A DNA stretch of 64,000 nucleotides from an uncultured Bacteroidota bacterium (lineage in GTDB: Bacteria > Bacteroidota > Bacteroidia > Flavobacteriales > Flavobacteriaceae), in NCBI GenBank assembly GCA_902606555.1, contig CACLGQ010000003.1:1-64000 (forward strand). Reading direction: 5' to 3'. Below are positions 44,292 through 55,010 of the stretch, in pieces; within the stretch, counting starts at the first letter, position 1, and every line of letters starts with the position of its first letter. The position numbers and the translations under genes were made by a program. Under the pieces are notes generated by a model, which was given only the letters and a program-made list of their open reading frames with translations, made no database searches and was not told the DNA's origin.

Positions 44292-44323
44292 AAAAAAAGC
44301 CGCTCTAAACAGCGGCTTTTTTT
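44292..44323 (+). terminator. bidirectional hairpin terminator after proteorhodopsin
   Basis: AGCCGCT (44298-44304) and AGCGGCT (44311-44317) form a perfect 7-bp GC-rich stem with loop CTAAAC, flanked by A7 (44292-44298) and T7 (44317-44323). It is a textbook intrinsic terminator in both directions. It overlaps the argS stop codon region, so it can serve both convergent genes. It is the strongest hairpin I saw in the window. Confidence 0.92.
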
Positions 44324-46079
44324 ACATTCTTTCAGGAACTTCAATACCTAAAAGAAACATTGACTTTTTTATACAATTACCTACTTTATTTGATAAAATA
44401 ATTCTAAAACTATTTATTTGATCATTACCTAAAACAGTTGATGATTGATAAAATGAATTATATAATTTTACAAGTTCATAACAATAATTAGCAATTAGAC
44501 CAGGGTTTAAATTATTATAAGCATTTAAAATAACATTAGGGAAATCATTTAACTGAATAATTAAATCTTTTTCTTTTTTTGATAATTTAATATCTTTAAA
44601 ATCCAATATATTTTTATTTCTTCTAATCAACGATTTTATTCTTGCATAAGTATATTGAATAAATGGCCCAGTGTTACCATTAAAATCTATAGACTCTTTA
44701 GGATTAAATAATATGCTTTTTTTGGGATCTACTTTTAAAATATGGTACTTTAAAGCTGCAAGAGCGACTTGCTCATACAATTCAGATTTTTCTGAATCTG
44801 TGAAATCATTAATTTTTCCAAGTGACTCAGAAATACTTTTTGATTTGGTGTTCATGCTTTTAATTAACTCATCTGCATCAACAACTAAACCTTCTCTACT
44901 TTTCATTTTTCCTGTGGGCAAGTCAACCATACCATAACTTAAATGTTTTAATTTATTAGCCCAAGGATAACCTAGTAGGTTTAATACCTTAAATAATACT
45001 CTGAAGTGATAATCTTGCTCATTTCCTGTTGTGTAGATCATACCATCCATGTTCGGATGATCTTTATATCTTAAAAAAGCTGTTCCTATATCTTGAGTTA
45101 TATAGACGGAGGTTCCATCAGATCTAAGTAAAATCTTTTTATCTAAACCAAATGCTTCTAAATCAACCCATACTGAATTATCGTCCTTTTTATAAAAAAG
45201 TTTCTTTTTCAATCCTTCAATTACTATTTTTTTACCCTTTAAATAAGTATTACTCTCAAAATATTCAGAATCAAAAGAGACCTTAAGGCTGTTATATGTC
45301 ATTGAAAATCCATTATAGACCCAAGCATTCATCTTTTTCCAAAGATTGATAACTTCTTTATCACCATTTTCCCATTTTATTAATAAATTCTGAGCATCTT
45401 TAAATATACTAGCATTCTTTTTCGCCTCATCCAAAGACATTCCGTTAGAAACTAATTCTTTAACTTGTTTTTTAAATTCTTCATTATATTTTATATAATA
45501 GTCACCAACAAAAACATCACCCTTTAAACCTTTAGATTTTGGATTAGTATTTTCACCAAACTGAAGCCAAGCAACCATGGATTTACATATATGTATTCCC
45601 CTATCATTTATTATTTGAGTTTTATGTACACGATTCCCAACCTCTTCAAAAATTTTAGAAATAGAGTCACCAAGCAGAATATTCCTTACATGACCCAGGT
45701 GTAAGGGCTTGTTAGTATTGGGGGAGGAAAATTCAATTAAAAAAAATTCTTTCTTTAAATCATAGTTAAATTTTAAATTTTCATCAAAATCTTTCAACAA
45801 ATTAACTAAGAAAAAGTCAGTAATAATAAGATTCAAAAAACCTTGAATGATATTAAAATCTTCAATAAAATTTTCATTTTCTTTAAGATATTTTCCTATT
45901 TCTTGCCCAATAAGATTAGGACTTAATTTTACAAATGGTAATATTGGGAAAAGAACAACTGTATAATCACCATTAAATTCTTTTCTGGTTTTTATAATTT
46001 CAATCTTATTTATGCTAACAGAATATTTTTTTAACAAATATTCTCCTATTTTTTTCTTTAGAAGATTCTCTACAATCAT
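44322..46079 (-). CDS. argS: arginyl-tRNA synthetase
   Basis: The 585-residue class I synthetase charges tRNA-Arg. The HIGH motif is HLGHVRN in EFSSPNTNKPLHLGHVRNIL. The region equivalent to KMSKS reads GKMKSREGLVVDADEL, as is common for ArgRS. The N-terminal Add1 tRNA-recognition domain precedes it and the DALR anticodon-binding domain with YARIKSLIRR closes the protein. Length is usual. It is separated from gltA by 12 bases and ends in the hairpin shared with proteorhodopsin. Confidence 0.97.
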   Translation of the reverse strand: MIVENLLKKKIGEYLLKKYSVSINKIEIIKTRKEFNGDYTVVLFPILPFVKLSPNLIGQEIGKYLKENENFIEDFNIIQGFLNLIITDFFLVNLLKDFDENLKFNYDLKKEFFLIEFSSPNTNKPLHLGHVRNILLGDSISKIFEEVGNRVHKTQIINDRGIHICKSMVAWLQFGENTNPKSKGLKGDVFVGDYYIKYNEEFKKQVKELVSNGMSLDEAKKNASIFKDAQNLLIKWENGDKEVINLWKKMNAWVYNGFSMTYNSLKVSFDSEYFESNTYLKGKKIVIEGLKKKLFYKKDDNSVWVDLEAFGLDKKILLRSDGTSVYITQDIGTAFLRYKDHPNMDGMIYTTGNEQDYHFRVLFKVLNLLGYPWANKLKHLSYGMVDLPTGKMKSREGLVVDADELIKSMNTKSKSISESLGKINDFTDSEKSELYEQVALAALKYHILKVDPKKSILFNPKESIDFNGNTGPFIQYTYARIKSLIRRNKNILDFKDIKLSKKEKDLIIQLNDFPNVILNAYNNLNPGLIANYCYELVKLYNSFYQSSTVLGNDQINSFRIILSNKVGNCIKKSMFLLGIEVPERM

Positions 46080-46091
46080 TTCAAAGTGAGG

Positions 46092-47393
46092 CTACCTATT
46101 TTTTAATGGAAGAAAATCCCGTTCCTTACTACCTGTATACACTTGTCTTGGTCTACCAATTGGGTCATTATTCATTCTCATTTCTCTCCAGTGGGCAATC
46201 CACCCTGGTACTCTTCCAAGCGCAAACATCACTGTGAACATTTCAGTTGGAATATTAAGTGCTTTATAAATAATACCAGAATAAAAATCAACATTTGGAT
46301 AAAGCTTTCTTGATGTGAAATACGGATCATTTAATGCTTCTTTTTCGAGAGACTTTGCAATACTCAGTATGGGATCTTTGATGCCCAAATCTTTTAAAAC
46401 TTCGTGTGCAGTGACTTTAATTATTTTTGCCCTTGGATCAAAATTTTTATAGACTCTGTGACCAAATCCCATTAATCTAAAAGAGTCATTTTTGTCTTTA
46501 GCTTTTTGCATAAACTTTTTTGTATCACCACCATCATTTTTGATTGCTTCTAACATTTCTAATACAGCTTGATTTGCACCACCATGTAGTCTTCCCCAAA
46601 GAGCAGATATTCCAGCTGATACAGACGCAAAAAGACTAGCTTCTGATGAACCTACTATTCTTACAGTTGATGTTGAGCAATTTTGTTCATGATCTGCATG
46701 TAATATTAAAAGTTTATTCATTGCATTGACTATAATATCATTTTTTATGTAGGTTTGGTTGGGTCGCTGAAACATCATTTTTGTAACGTTCTCAACATAT
46801 CCTTGAGTAAAGTCACCATAGTCAAGAGATAATCCATTTCTCCTTCGATAAACCCATGCAACAAGAATTGGAATTTTTGCTAATAACTTAACAATTAAAT
46901 AGTACATATAATCATGTTCATTCCTTGATTTTTTTGTTAAACTGATTTTCTTTTCAGGATTAAAAGCGATAAGAGCGCTCGTTAGAGATGATAGAATTCC
47001 CATTGGATGTGCAGACCTTGGGAAACTTATTAAAATTTTTTTTAAATCTTCATCAATTATTGCATTATCCTGTATATCAGAAATTAGCTTATTGAGTTGA
47101 CTTTTTGTTGGTAATTCACCAAATATTAATAAAAATGCAACCTCTAGAAAATCTGCATTTTTGGCCAAATCTTCAATAGAATAACCTCTGTATCTCAATA
47201 TTCCTTTCTCACCATCTAAAAATGTTATTGCGCTTTTACATGAACCAGTATTTTTAAAACCTGGGTCTAATGTAATTAAATTTAGGTCTGATCTAAGTTT
47301 AGATACATCAATAGCATTTTCGTCTTCTGATCCTTTTAGTAGATCAAACTTGTATTCATTATCATTATATTTTAATATTACTTTTTTAGCCAT
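46092..47393 (-). CDS. gltA: citrate synthase
   Basis: The 433-residue enzyme condenses oxaloacetate and acetyl-CoA at the entry to the TCA cycle. It has the long GltA form with an N-terminal beta domain (LKYNDNEYKFDLLKGSEDEN). Core motifs are LDGEKGILRYRGYSIEDLA, LILHADHEQNCSTSTVR with an active His, LWGRLHGGANQAVLEML, and GFGHRVYKNFDPRA around residue 311. Acetyl-CoA from the FadNAE enzymes would feed here. It lies 41 bases downstream of eno. Confidence 0.97.
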   Translation of the reverse strand: MAKKVILKYNDNEYKFDLLKGSEDENAIDVSKLRSDLNLITLDPGFKNTGSCKSAITFLDGEKGILRYRGYSIEDLAKNADFLEVAFLLIFGELPTKSQLNKLISDIQDNAIIDEDLKKILISFPRSAHPMGILSSLTSALIAFNPEKKISLTKKSRNEHDYMYYLIVKLLAKIPILVAWVYRRRNGLSLDYGDFTQGYVENVTKMMFQRPNQTYIKNDIIVNAMNKLLILHADHEQNCSTSTVRIVGSSEASLFASVSAGISALWGRLHGGANQAVLEMLEAIKNDGGDTKKFMQKAKDKNDSFRLMGFGHRVYKNFDPRAKIIKVTAHEVLKDLGIKDPILSIAKSLEKEALNDPYFTSRKLYPNVDFYSGIIYKALNIPTEMFTVMFALGRVPGWIAHWREMRMNNDPIGRPRQVYTGSKERDFLPLKNR

Positions 47394-47434
47394 TAATCCC
47401 TTAAATTTAGTTAAAAAAAAAGCGATAATAAAGT

Positions 47435-48721
47435 CTAGAATGTAAAAGCTTCCTTTTTAGGGTAAAAAGCCTTTTCAGATAATTCCTCTTCAATTCGCAA
47501 TAACTGATTATATTTTGCCATTCTGTCAGATCTAGACATAGATCCGGTTTTAATTTGTCCAGCATTGAGCGCAACAGCTAAATCAGCAATTATATTATCT
47601 TCCGTTTCCCCTGATCTATGTGAAATAACAGTTGTAAAACCATTACTTTTTGCCAAATTAACAGCATCAATAGTCTCAGTTAAGGTTCCAATTTGATTAA
47701 CTTTTACTAAAATTGAGTTTGCAGCCTTCTCTGTAATACCTCTGCGAAGAATATGAGAATTAGTAACAAAAAGATCATCTCCTACTAATTGAACTTTACT
47801 ACCAGAAATCTGAGTTAGATATTTCCAACCCTCCCAATCGTTTTGATCCATTCCATCTTCAATTGATATAATTGGAAACGAATCTACAAGGGAGGATAAA
47901 TATTCAGCTTGCTCATTAGAATTTAAAATCAAACCTTTTTCACCCTCATACTTACTATAATCATATTTACCATCAATGTAAAATTCTGAGGAAGCACAGT
48001 CAAGGGCAATCATTACATCGCCACCTGGATTATAGCCTGCAGAAATAATGGAATCAGTTATAGTATTTAGAGCATCCTCTGTTCCTTTCAACTCAGGAGC
48101 AAAACCTCCTTCATCCCCAACTGATGTGGTTAAACCTCTTGACTTGAGATTTTTTTTAAGATTATGAAAAATTTCTGTACCAACTTTCATTGCATCTGAG
48201 AAAGACTTAGCATTTAAAGGAACGATCATAAATTCCTGAAATGCAATAGGGGCATCTGAGTGAGATCCACCATTAATAATATTCATCATTGGTACAGGTA
48301 ATGTAATAGCAGATTCTCCACCAATATATTTATAAAGTGGTAAACCTTTGCATTTTGCAGCTGCTTGAGAAACAGCAAGAGATACGCCTAAAATAGCATT
48401 TGCACCTAAAATACATTTATTTTCAGTTCCATCTAACTCAATCATTAAGTTATCTATTTCCTCTTGATTAAAAACAGATTTACCTATTAACTTTTCTGCA
48501 ATAAAAGTATTAACATTATTAATAGCCATTAAAACTCCTTTACCCATATATGAATCACCTCCATCTCTGAGCTCAACAGCTTCATTTTCACCGGTTGAAG
48601 CCCCGGATGGAACAGCAGCTCTTCCTAAATTGTTATCATCAGTAATTACATCTACCTCAACTGTTGGATTTCCCCTTGAATCAAAAATTTGTCTAGCAAG
48701 AATTTTTTTAATTTTTGCCAT
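47435..48721 (-). CDS. eno: enolase
   Basis: The 428-residue glycolytic enzyme converts 2-phosphoglycerate to phosphoenolpyruvate. The N-terminus [20 protein letters not shown] is standard, with the [17 protein letters not shown] loop. Catalytic and metal-binding parts are [56 protein letters not shown] and [11 protein letters not shown]. It lies 2 bases after carA and 41 bases before gltA. This rplQ-carA-eno-gltA order is common in flavobacteria. Confidence 0.98.
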   Translation of the reverse strand: MAKIKKILARQIFDSRGNPTVEVDVITDDNNLGRAAVPSGASTGENEAVELRDGGDSYMGKGVLMAINNVNTFIAEKLIGKSVFNQEEIDNLMIELDGTENKCILGANAILGVSLAVSQAAAKCKGLPLYKYIGGESAITLPVPMMNIINGGSHSDAPIAFQEFMIVPLNAKSFSDAMKVGTEIFHNLKKNLKSRGLTTSVGDEGGFAPELKGTEDALNTITDSIISAGYNPGGDVMIALDCASSEFYIDGKYDYSKYEGEKGLILNSNEQAEYLSSLVDSFPIISIEDGMDQNDWEGWKYLTQISGSKVQLVGDDLFVTNSHILRRGITEKAANSILVKVNQIGTLTETIDAVNLAKSNGFTTVISHRSGETEDNIIADLAVALNAGQIKTGSMSRSDRMAKYNQLLRIEEELSEKAFYPKKEAFTF

Positions 48722-48723
48722 AA

Positions 48724-49839
48724 TTATTTTTTAATCAATTCAATAAACTCATCAAAAAGATATGAAGAATCGTGTGGTCCAGCACTTGCTTCGGGATGAT
48801 ACTGTACAGAAAAACACTTTTTATTCTTAATTTTTATACCAGCAATAGTATCATCATTTAGATGCATATGAGTAATTTCAATATTTTTATTATTTCTTGT
48901 GTCATCCTTATCAATAGCAAAACCATGATTTTGAGATGTTATTTCACCTTTACCAGATTTTAAATTTATTACAGGGTGATTTATTCCTCTGTGACCATTA
49001 TGCATTTTATAAGTTTTTATGCCGTTCGCAAGAGCTATAACTTGATGACCTAGGCAAATCCCAAAAAGAGGTTTATTGGAGTCTAGAATTTTTTTGGTAA
49101 CATTGATTGCATTGGTGAGTGGTTCTGGATCTCCAGGACCATTTGAGATAAAATATGCATCTGGATTCCAGCTTTTCATGTCCTCATAATTTGAATCATG
49201 AGGGAAAACCCTCATGTAAGCATTTCGTTTGGAAAGATTTTTTAATATATTTTTCTTAACACCAAGGTCAAGTACAGCAATTTTATACTTTGAATCCTCT
49301 TTTCCAAAAAAATAAGGTTCTTTAGTTGAAACTCTGGATGCAAGTTCCAATCCATTCATTGATGGAACTTTATTAAGTTTTTCTTTAATTTTTTTTATAG
49401 ATTTTAATGAATCTGTAGAAATAATAGCATTCATAGATCCGTTATCTCTTATATAACTAACTAAAGCTCTTGTATCAACGTCAGAAATACATACTATTTT
49501 ATTTTTTAATAAAAAATCAAATAAGGATGTTGACTCACCATATCTTGAAAAGGTAAAACTAAAATTTTTACATATTAAACCAGCTATTTTTACAGAATCA
49601 GATTCAACCTCATCTAAATTGGTACCGTAGTTACCAATATGAGCATTAGCCATAACCATTAATTGACCATTATAAGATGGATCGGTAAATATTTCTTGGT
49701 AACCTGTCATACCAGTATTGAAACATAATTCACCTGAAGCTGTTCCATCTACACCAATAGATTTACCATGGAAAATAGTACCATCTTCTAATAAAACAAA
49801 GGCTTTTTTTCTAGAATTATATTGACCCAATGCAAACAA
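48724..49839 (-). CDS. carA: carbamoyl-phosphate synthase small subunit
   Basis: The glutaminase subunit supplies ammonia to CarB. The N-terminal CPSase domain begins [20 protein letters not shown] and includes [18 protein letters not shown]. The C-terminal class I GATase domain has [14 protein letters not shown], the nucleophile in [15 protein letters not shown], and the His/Glu pair in [12 protein letters not shown]. Length is 371 residues from a TTG at 49839; another TTG three codons in (49830) is equally possible. Its partner carB is about 33 kb away on the same strand. Confidence 0.95.
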   Translation of the reverse strand: MFALGQYNSRKKAFVLLEDGTIFHGKSIGVDGTASGELCFNTGMTGYQEIFTDPSYNGQLMVMANAHIGNYGTNLDEVESDSVKIAGLICKNFSFTFSRYGESTSLFDFLLKNKIVCISDVDTRALVSYIRDNGSMNAIISTDSLKSIKKIKEKLNKVPSMNGLELASRVSTKEPYFFGKEDSKYKIAVLDLGVKKNILKNLSKRNAYMRVFPHDSNYEDMKSWNPDAYFISNGPGDPEPLTNAINVTKKILDSNKPLFGICLGHQVIALANGIKTYKMHNGHRGINHPVINLKSGKGEITSQNHGFAIDKDDTRNNKNIEITHMHLNDDTIAGIKIKNKKCFSVQYHPEASAGPHDSSYLFDEFIELIKK

Positions 49840-49864
49840 TTAATGATAAAATTAAAACAAAAAA

Positions 49865-49889
49865 AAAGATAAACATGATGTTTATCTTT
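49865..49889 (-). terminator. hairpin terminator of the ribosomal superoperon
   Basis: AAAGATAAAC (49865-49874) pairs perfectly with GTTTATCTTT (49880-49889) around loop ATGAT. The A run to its left becomes the U tract on the minus strand. It lies between rplQ and carA and closes the str/S10/spc/alpha transcript. Confidence 0.8.
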
Positions 49890-49918
49890 AAAGTTATCAA
49901 AAATTAAAAAAAACTTTT

Positions 49919-50485
49919 TTATTCTGGTTTTTTACTATCTTTTTCTTCAGCAGGAGTTTCCTCAGCAGCAGGAGTTTCCTCAGCAGCAGGAGCTTCTTCA
50001 GCTACAGGAACTTCTTCAGCTACAGGAGCTTCTTCAGCAGCTGTACTAGTATTCTTAGTTAAATTTTCTGATGGTTTTTGTCTTTTCCTTCTCCTTCTTC
50101 GTTCAGGTTTTGTTGTTTTATATAATTCATTATAATCAACGAGCTCTATTAATGCCATGTCAGCATTATCACCAAGCCGATTTCCAAGCTTAATTACTCG
50201 AGTATAGCCGCCAGGCCTATCACCAATTTTAACAGATATTTCTCTGAACAATTCGGTTACAGCTTCCTTATCTCTCAAGTATTTAAAAACAACTCTTCTA
50301 TTGTGAGTTGAATCATTTTTAGATTTTGTAATTATTGGTTCAATAAACAGTTTAAGGGCTTTGGCTTTTGTCAATGTTGTATTAATAGACTTATGCTCAA
50401 TTAACGAACATGCCATATTTGCTAACATATACTTTCTATGAGCTGTTTTTCTGCCTAAATGAGGAAATTTTTTGCCGTGTCTCAT
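49919..50485 (-). CDS. rplQ: 50S ribosomal protein L17 with basic linker and acidic repeat tail
   Basis: Residues 1 to about 120 are a complete L17: [59 protein letters not shown] and MALIELVDY. Then follows a very basic stretch ([13 protein letters not shown], 126-138) and an acidic tail with five hexapeptide units of the type EE(A/V/T)P(V/A)A at 151-180. E. coli L17 is 127 residues, so the tail adds about 60. The tail resembles that of L31 in this window. It is the last gene of the superoperon. Confidence 0.96.
   Translation of the reverse strand: MRHGKKFPHLGRKTAHRKYMLANMACSLIEHKSINTTLTKAKALKLFIEPIITKSKNDSTHNRRVVFKYLRDKEAVTELFREISVKIGDRPGGYTRVIKLGNRLGDNADMALIELVDYNELYKTTKPERRRRRKRQKPSENLTKNTSTAAEEAPVAEEVPVAEEAPAAEETPAAEETPAEEKDSKKPE
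49946..50035. repeat. 18-bp repeat in the rplQ tail
   Basis: Five 18-bp units encode [24 protein letters not shown] and EETPAE in tandem. The units differ by a few bases each, so slippage is likely older or less homogenised than in rpmE2. Confidence 0.8.
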
Positions 50486-50490
50486 GTTTA

Positions 50491-51483
50491 TTATTCCTTA
50501 TCTAGTTTATATTTTGATAGGTCCATTCCAAAACTTAGCCCTTTGACTAACACAAGTTCTTCAAGCTCGGTAAGTGACTTTTTTCCAAAATTCCTAAATT
50601 TCATTAAATCTGACTTATTAAATGAAACTAAATCCCCTAAAGTATCAACTTCAGCAGCTTTCAGACAATTTAATGCTCTTACAGAAAGATCCATGTCTAT
50701 TAATCTAGTTTTTAAAAGTTGTCTCATGTGTAATGATTCTTCATCATATGTTTCAGTCTGAGCTATCTCATCAGCTTCTAAAGTTATTCTTTCATCTGAG
50801 AAGAGCATAAAGTGATGGATTAATACTTTAGCTCCTTCAGTTAAAGCATTTTTGGGATCAATAGAACCATCTGTTATGATTTCGAATACTAGTTTTTCGT
50901 AGTCTGTTTTTTGTTCAACTCTGAAATCCTCAATGGTGTATTTGACGTTTTTAATAGGAGTAAAAACCGAATCCATAAAAATTGTTCCAAGTGGAGCACC
51001 TATTTTTTTATTTTCCTCGGCTGAAACATATCCCCTTCCTTTTTCGATACTTAATTCAAAATTTACTTTAACATTTTTTTCCATGTTACAAATAATAATT
51101 TCAGGGTTTAAAATTTGAAAACCTGAAATAAATTTTTGTAAATCACCTGCCTTTAACTGATTCTGTGAATTTATAGACACTGAGACAGTTTCATTTTCTA
51201 CAGAATCAATTTGTTGTTTTAATCTTATCTGTTTTAAGTTTAAGATGATTTCAGTTACATCTTCAACAATTCCTGAGAGTGAAGTAAATTCATGCTCTAC
51301 ATTGTCAATTTTAATTGATGTAAATGCAAAACCTTCTAATGAGGAAAGTAAAACTCTTCTTAAAGCATTTCCAATAGTTAATCCATATCCAGGCTCTAAA
51401 GGTCTAAACTCAAATTTTCCTTCAAATTCTGTTGAGTCAATCATAATTACTTTGTCTGGTTTTTGAAATGTGAATGTTGCCAT
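50491..51483 (-). CDS. rpoA: RNA polymerase alpha subunit
   Basis: The 330-residue alpha subunit has the assembly N-terminal domain (about 1-230, with [30 protein letters not shown] and [18 protein letters not shown]) and the DNA-contacting C-terminal domain (about 245-325, with [11 protein letters not shown]-like [20 protein letters not shown] and [16 protein letters not shown]). Length is normal. It sits between rpsD (13 bases) and rplQ (5 bases) in the alpha operon part. Confidence 0.98.
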   Translation of the reverse strand: MATFTFQKPDKVIMIDSTEFEGKFEFRPLEPGYGLTIGNALRRVLLSSLEGFAFTSIKIDNVEHEFTSLSGIVEDVTEIILNLKQIRLKQQIDSVENETVSVSINSQNQLKAGDLQKFISGFQILNPEIIICNMEKNVKVNFELSIEKGRGYVSAEENKKIGAPLGTIFMDSVFTPIKNVKYTIEDFRVEQKTDYEKLVFEIITDGSIDPKNALTEGAKVLIHHFMLFSDERITLEADEIAQTETYDEESLHMRQLLKTRLIDMDLSVRALNCLKAAEVDTLGDLVSFNKSDLMKFRNFGKKSLTELEELVLVKGLSFGMDLSKYKLDKE

Positions 51484-51496
51484 AATTTTTATCTTA

Positions 51497-52102
51497 TTAT
51501 TTTGAATAAAGTTCGACGATTAATTGTTCTTTTATATTTTCAGGTATCTGATCTCTAGTTGGTAATACGTTAAATACCCCCACTAAATTATTATTATCCC
51601 AGGAAATCCATTCATAAACAGAGTCTTTAGCTGATAATGAATCATCAATTACAGAAAGTGATTTAGATTTTTCTCTTACACCAACCTTTTCACCTATTTT
51701 AATAATTCTCGATGGTATATTACAAATCTCTCCATTTACAATAATATGCTCATGACTAACAAGCTGTCTAGCCGCACTTCTAGTTGGAGCAATTCCCATC
51801 CTATAAACTAAGTTATCTAGCCTTGATTCACATAATTGTAATAATACCTCACCTGTTATACCTTTACTTTTATTTGCTTTTTCAAATAAATTTCTAAATT
51901 GTCTTTCAAGAATTCCATATAAATACTTAGCTTTTTGTTTTTCCATGAGCTGAATAGCATATTCAGATTTCTTTTGTCTTCTTTTACTCAAACCATGTTG
52001 TCCTGGGGGATAATTTTTTTTATCGAAAGATTTATCTGGCCCAAATAATGGCTCGCCAAATTTTCTTGATATTCTAGTCTTAGGTCCTGTATATCTTGCC
52101 AT
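51497..52102 (-). CDS. rpsD: 30S ribosomal protein S4
   Basis: The 201-residue protein nucleates 30S assembly. [20 protein letters not shown], the [17 protein letters not shown] segment, and the S4 RNA-binding domain [20 protein letters not shown] with [13 protein letters not shown] are clear. The N-terminal zinc-binding cysteines found in some S4 proteins are absent, so it is the zinc-free form. Confidence 0.97.
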   Translation of the reverse strand: MARYTGPKTRISRKFGEPLFGPDKSFDKKNYPPGQHGLSKRRQKKSEYAIQLMEKQKAKYLYGILERQFRNLFEKANKSKGITGEVLLQLCESRLDNLVYRMGIAPTRSAARQLVSHEHIIVNGEICNIPSRIIKIGEKVGVREKSKSLSVIDDSLSAKDSVYEWISWDNNNLVGVFNVLPTRDQIPENIKEQLIVELYSK

Positions 52103-52112
52103 ATTAATATTT

Positions 52113-52496
52113 TTAAACTCTTCTTCTTTTTGGGGGTCTACATCCGTTATGTGGTACAGGAGTTACATCAAAAATCTCTGTAACTTCAATACCAGCATTA
52201 TGTATGCTTCTAATTGCTGATTCTCTTCCATTTCCAGGTCCTTTTACACAAACCTTAACTTTTCGAAGTCCAGCATCGTGAGCAGCTTTAACAGCATCTT
52301 CAGCTGCAAGCTGAGCAGCGTAGGGAGTATTTTTTTTAGATCCTCTAAAACCCATTTTACCGGCCGACGACCATGAAATAACCTCACCTTTATTATTTGT
52401 AAATGAAATTATTATATTGTTAAAAGAAGCATTAATATGTACTTCACCAAACGAATCTACAATAACTTTTCTTTTTTTACTTCCAACTTTTGCCAT
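52113..52496 (-). CDS. rpsK: 30S ribosomal protein S11
   Basis: The 127-residue protein of the 30S platform has [60 protein letters not shown] and the C-terminal [15 protein letters not shown]. It lies 6 bases after rpsM and 10 bases before rpsD. Confidence 0.98.
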   Translation of the reverse strand: MAKVGSKKRKVIVDSFGEVHINASFNNIIISFTNNKGEVISWSSAGKMGFRGSKKNTPYAAQLAAEDAVKAAHDAGLRKVKVCVKGPGNGRESAIRSIHNAGIEVTEIFDVTPVPHNGCRPPKRRRV

Positions 52497-52502
52497 AATA
52501 TA

Positions 52503-52877
52503 TTATTTAGTTACTTTTTTCTTGTTTGCAACTGTTTTTCTCTTTCCTTTTCTAGTTCTCGAATTATTTTTTGTCTTTTGACCTCTTAAAGGTAATCCTA
52601 ATCTATGTCTGATACCACGATACGACCCAATATCCATTAACCTTTTGATATTTATTTGATTTTCAGCTCTTAATTCACCTTCAATAACAAGTTGGGCAAC
52701 AGTAGATCTAACTTGAGCTGTATCATCATCAGTCCACTCAGAAACTTTTTTATCTTGACTTACCTTTGCGCTATTTAAAATCATTTTTGCTCTACTTTTT
52801 CCAATACCATAGATGTAAGTAAGCGCTACCACACCTCTTTTGTTTTTTGGAATATCTATACCTGAAATTCTTGCCAT
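52503..52877 (-). CDS. rpsM: 30S ribosomal protein S13
   Basis: The 124-residue protein of the 30S head has [20 protein letters not shown], the helix-two-turns-helix [32 protein letters not shown] and the basic tail [13 protein letters not shown]. It begins 2 bases after rpmJ. Confidence 0.98.
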   Translation of the reverse strand: MARISGIDIPKNKRGVVALTYIYGIGKSRAKMILNSAKVSQDKKVSEWTDDDTAQVRSTVAQLVIEGELRAENQINIKRLMDIGSYRGIRHRLGLPLRGQKTKNNSRTRKGKRKTVANKKKVTK

Positions 52878-52879
52878 AA

Positions 52880-52996
52880 TTAACCTTGTCTTTGTTTAAA
52901 TCTTGGATTCTTTTTATTTATAACATAAAGCCTACCTTTTCTTCTGACAATCTTACACTCAGGACTTCTTTTTTTTATTGATGCTCTTACTTTCAT
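52880..52996 (-). CDS. rpmJ: 50S ribosomal protein L36 (zinc-free form)
   Basis: The 38-residue protein was found by translating the gap between infA and rps[21 protein letters not shown], then [18 protein letters not shown] and stop. The frame and ends match L36 exactly. Only one of the four zinc ligands remains: Cys11, Cys27 and His33 of the E. coli protein are replaced by Ser, Asn and Arg, so it should not bind zinc. Confidence 0.96.
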   Translation of the reverse strand: MKVRASIKKRSPECKIVRRKGRLYVINKKNPRFKQRQG

Positions 52997-52998
52997 AA

Positions 52999-53214
52999 TT
53001 AATATCTAAATGTTATTCTAGCTTTTGTTAAATCATATGGACTCATTTCAAGCTTAACTTTATCTCCAGGGAGGAGTTTTATATAATGCATCCTCATTTT
53101 TCCTGAGATGTGAGCTGTGACAATGTGTCCATTATTAAGTTCTACCCTAAACATAGCATTTGACAATGCCTCTACTATAACTCCATCTTGTCCAATTGCC
53201 TCTTGTTTTGCCAT
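52999..53214 (-). CDS. infA: translation initiation factor IF-1
   Basis: This 71-residue OB-fold protein occupies the A site during initiation. Its sequence includes [60 protein letters not shown] and TFRY, the standard IF-1 pattern. It lies 1 base after secY and 2 bases before rpmJ, the usual Bacteroidota order. Confidence 0.98.
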   Translation of the reverse strand: MAKQEAIGQDGVIVEALSNAMFRVELNNGHIVTAHISGKMRMHYIKLLPGDKVKLEMSPYDLTKARITFRY

Positions 53215-53215
53215 T

Positions 53216-54553
53216 TTATGCTACTCTACGAGTTTTACCTGTTTTCATTAATCCATCATAATGTCTATTTAATAAATAGGCATTTATTTGTTGAATTGTA
53301 TCAATAGCTACTCCAACCATAATTAGTAGGGAAGTACCTCCGTAAAATAAAGCCCAACCTTGCTGAATGTTCATTAGGGCCACAATTACAGCTGGTAAAA
53401 CAGAAATTGCAGCGAGAAATAAAGAGCCAGGAAAGGTAATTAAGGACATTATTTTATCTAAAAAATCAGCAGTTTCACCACCAGGCTTAATTCCTGGAAT
53501 AAAACCACCACTCCTTTTTAAATCATCAGCCATTTTGTTAGTTGGAACAGTAATGGCTGTGTAAAAATATGTAAATAATATTATTAACAAGCCAAATAAT
53601 ATATTGTATGAAAGACCAAACATATTTGAGAAAGCTGTATTCATCCATTGACCAAATGATCCCCCGATCATTTGACCTAAATATGCTGGAGCAAACATTA
53701 TAGCCTGAGCAAAAATAATTGGCATAACACCAGATGCATTAAGTCTCAAAGGGATGTATTGTCTTTTTGAATATACTCCACTCGGACCAGACCCTGCAAC
53801 TGATCTTCTAGCATACTGCACAGGAATCTGTCTTACAGCTAAGACTAATAAAATACACAAAGCAATAACAATTATCCATATTACAAATTCAATAGCTACC
53901 ATAATCAATCCTCCTGAACCTGAAAGCTGTGAGATAACCTCCTGAGTAAAAGACAGGGGCAATGATGCAATAATTCCAACAGTAATTAATAATGAAATAC
54001 CATTTCCAATTCCTCTATCTGTAATTTTTTCCCCTAACCACATAGCAAAAATACAGCCAGTTACTAAAATTATAACGGATGGGATTATGAAAAAGGGCCC
54101 TTTTCCCAAAACAAAAGCTGAGTCAGGAACACCCAAAGCCCCTAAACCATACAAATAAGCAGGAGCTTGAACAACACAAATACCTATTGTTAACCACCTT
54201 GTAATTTGAGTAATCTTTTTCCTTCCACTTTCTCCTTCTTTTTGAAGTTTTTGTAAATATGGCAGGGCTACTCCCATAAGTTGAACAACAATCGATGCTG
54301 ATATATAAGGCATTATTCCAAGGGCAACAACTGAGGCATTAGCAAAAGCTCCGCCTGTAAAAGCATTTAAAAGTCCAAGCAGACCACCGCCTCCGGCTAT
54401 TTGAGCATCTGAAATAATATTATAGTCAACACCAGGCAATACAACCTGAGCAGCAAGCCTGTAAATAACAAGGAAAAATAGAGTTATTAAAATTCTATTT
54501 TTTAACTCATCAATTGTCCAAATATTTTTTAATGTTTCTATAAACTTTAACAT
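53216..54553 (-). CDS. secY: preprotein translocase subunit SecY
   Basis: This 445-residue central channel of the Sec translocon has ten membrane helices. Conserved parts are [20 protein letters not shown] near the N-terminus, the plug region with [20 protein letters not shown] and [17 protein letters not shown], the long cytoplasmic loop [20 protein letters not shown], and [18 protein letters not shown]. It directly abuts rplO. Ffh in this window delivers its substrates. Confidence 0.98.
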   Translation of the reverse strand: MLKFIETLKNIWTIDELKNRILITLFFLVIYRLAAQVVLPGVDYNIISDAQIAGGGGLLGLLNAFTGGAFANASVVALGIMPYISASIVVQLMGVALPYLQKLQKEGESGRKKITQITRWLTIGICVVQAPAYLYGLGALGVPDSAFVLGKGPFFIIPSVIILVTGCIFAMWLGEKITDRGIGNGISLLITVGIIASLPLSFTQEVISQLSGSGGLIMVAIEFVIWIIVIALCILLVLAVRQIPVQYARRSVAGSGPSGVYSKRQYIPLRLNASGVMPIIFAQAIMFAPAYLGQMIGGSFGQWMNTAFSNMFGLSYNILFGLLIILFTYFYTAITVPTNKMADDLKRSGGFIPGIKPGGETADFLDKIMSLITFPGSLFLAAISVLPAVIVALMNIQQGWALFYGGTSLLIMVGVAIDTIQQINAYLLNRHYDGLMKTGKTRRVA

Positions 54554-55009
54554 CTAAATTACTTTAATTTCTCCTCCTGCCTTTTCAATTGCTTTAATAG
54601 CCGCTTTTGAAAAACCATGAGCTTCAACTGTCAATGAAGATTTAATTTCTCCATCACCTAAAATTTTTACCAAATCGTTTTTACTAACTATACCATTATC
54701 AATCATTGTACTAATATCTACACTATTCTTCTTAACTTTTTTATTATCAACGAGTTTCTGTATAGTATCTAAATTGACTGGCTTATATTCAACTCTGTTG
54801 ATATTTTTAAAACCAAATTTTGGAATTCTTCTTTGTAATGGCATTTGACCTCCCTCAAATCCAAGTTTTCTTGAATAACCTGATCTAGACTGAGCTCCTT
54901 TGTGTCCTCTTGTGGCGGTACCGCCTTTGCCAGAGCCTTGGCCTCTACCAATTCTTTTCTTCTTGTTTTTTATTGATCCTTTACTAGGTGTTAGACTTGA
55001 TAAATCCAT
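54554..55009 (-). CDS. rplO: 50S ribosomal protein L15
   Basis: This protein is 151 residues from the ATG at 55009; a TTG three codons upstream would overlap rpmD and is unlikely. The N-terminal RNA-binding tail RIGRGQGSGKGGTATRGHKG with AQSRSGYSRKLGFEGGQMPL and RRIPKFGFKN is diagnostic. The C-terminal L15/L18e domain ends in HGFSKAAIKAIEKAGGEIKV. Confidence 0.97.
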   Translation of the reverse strand: MDLSSLTPSKGSIKNKKKRIGRGQGSGKGGTATRGHKGAQSRSGYSRKLGFEGGQMPLQRRIPKFGFKNINRVEYKPVNLDTIQKLVDNKKVKKNSVDISTMIDNGIVSKNDLVKILGDGEIKSSLTVEAHGFSKAAIKAIEKAGGEIKVI

Positions 55010-55010
55010 A

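Noticed and set aside
50459-50761. Plus-strand open frames across rpoA and other ribosomal genes
   Set aside because: Antisense shadows of highly conserved genes, Ser-rich without recognisable features.
54769-54951. Open frame of 60 codons opposite in frame to rplO
   Set aside because: A shadow of rplO on the same strand; L15 is unmistakable in the other frame.
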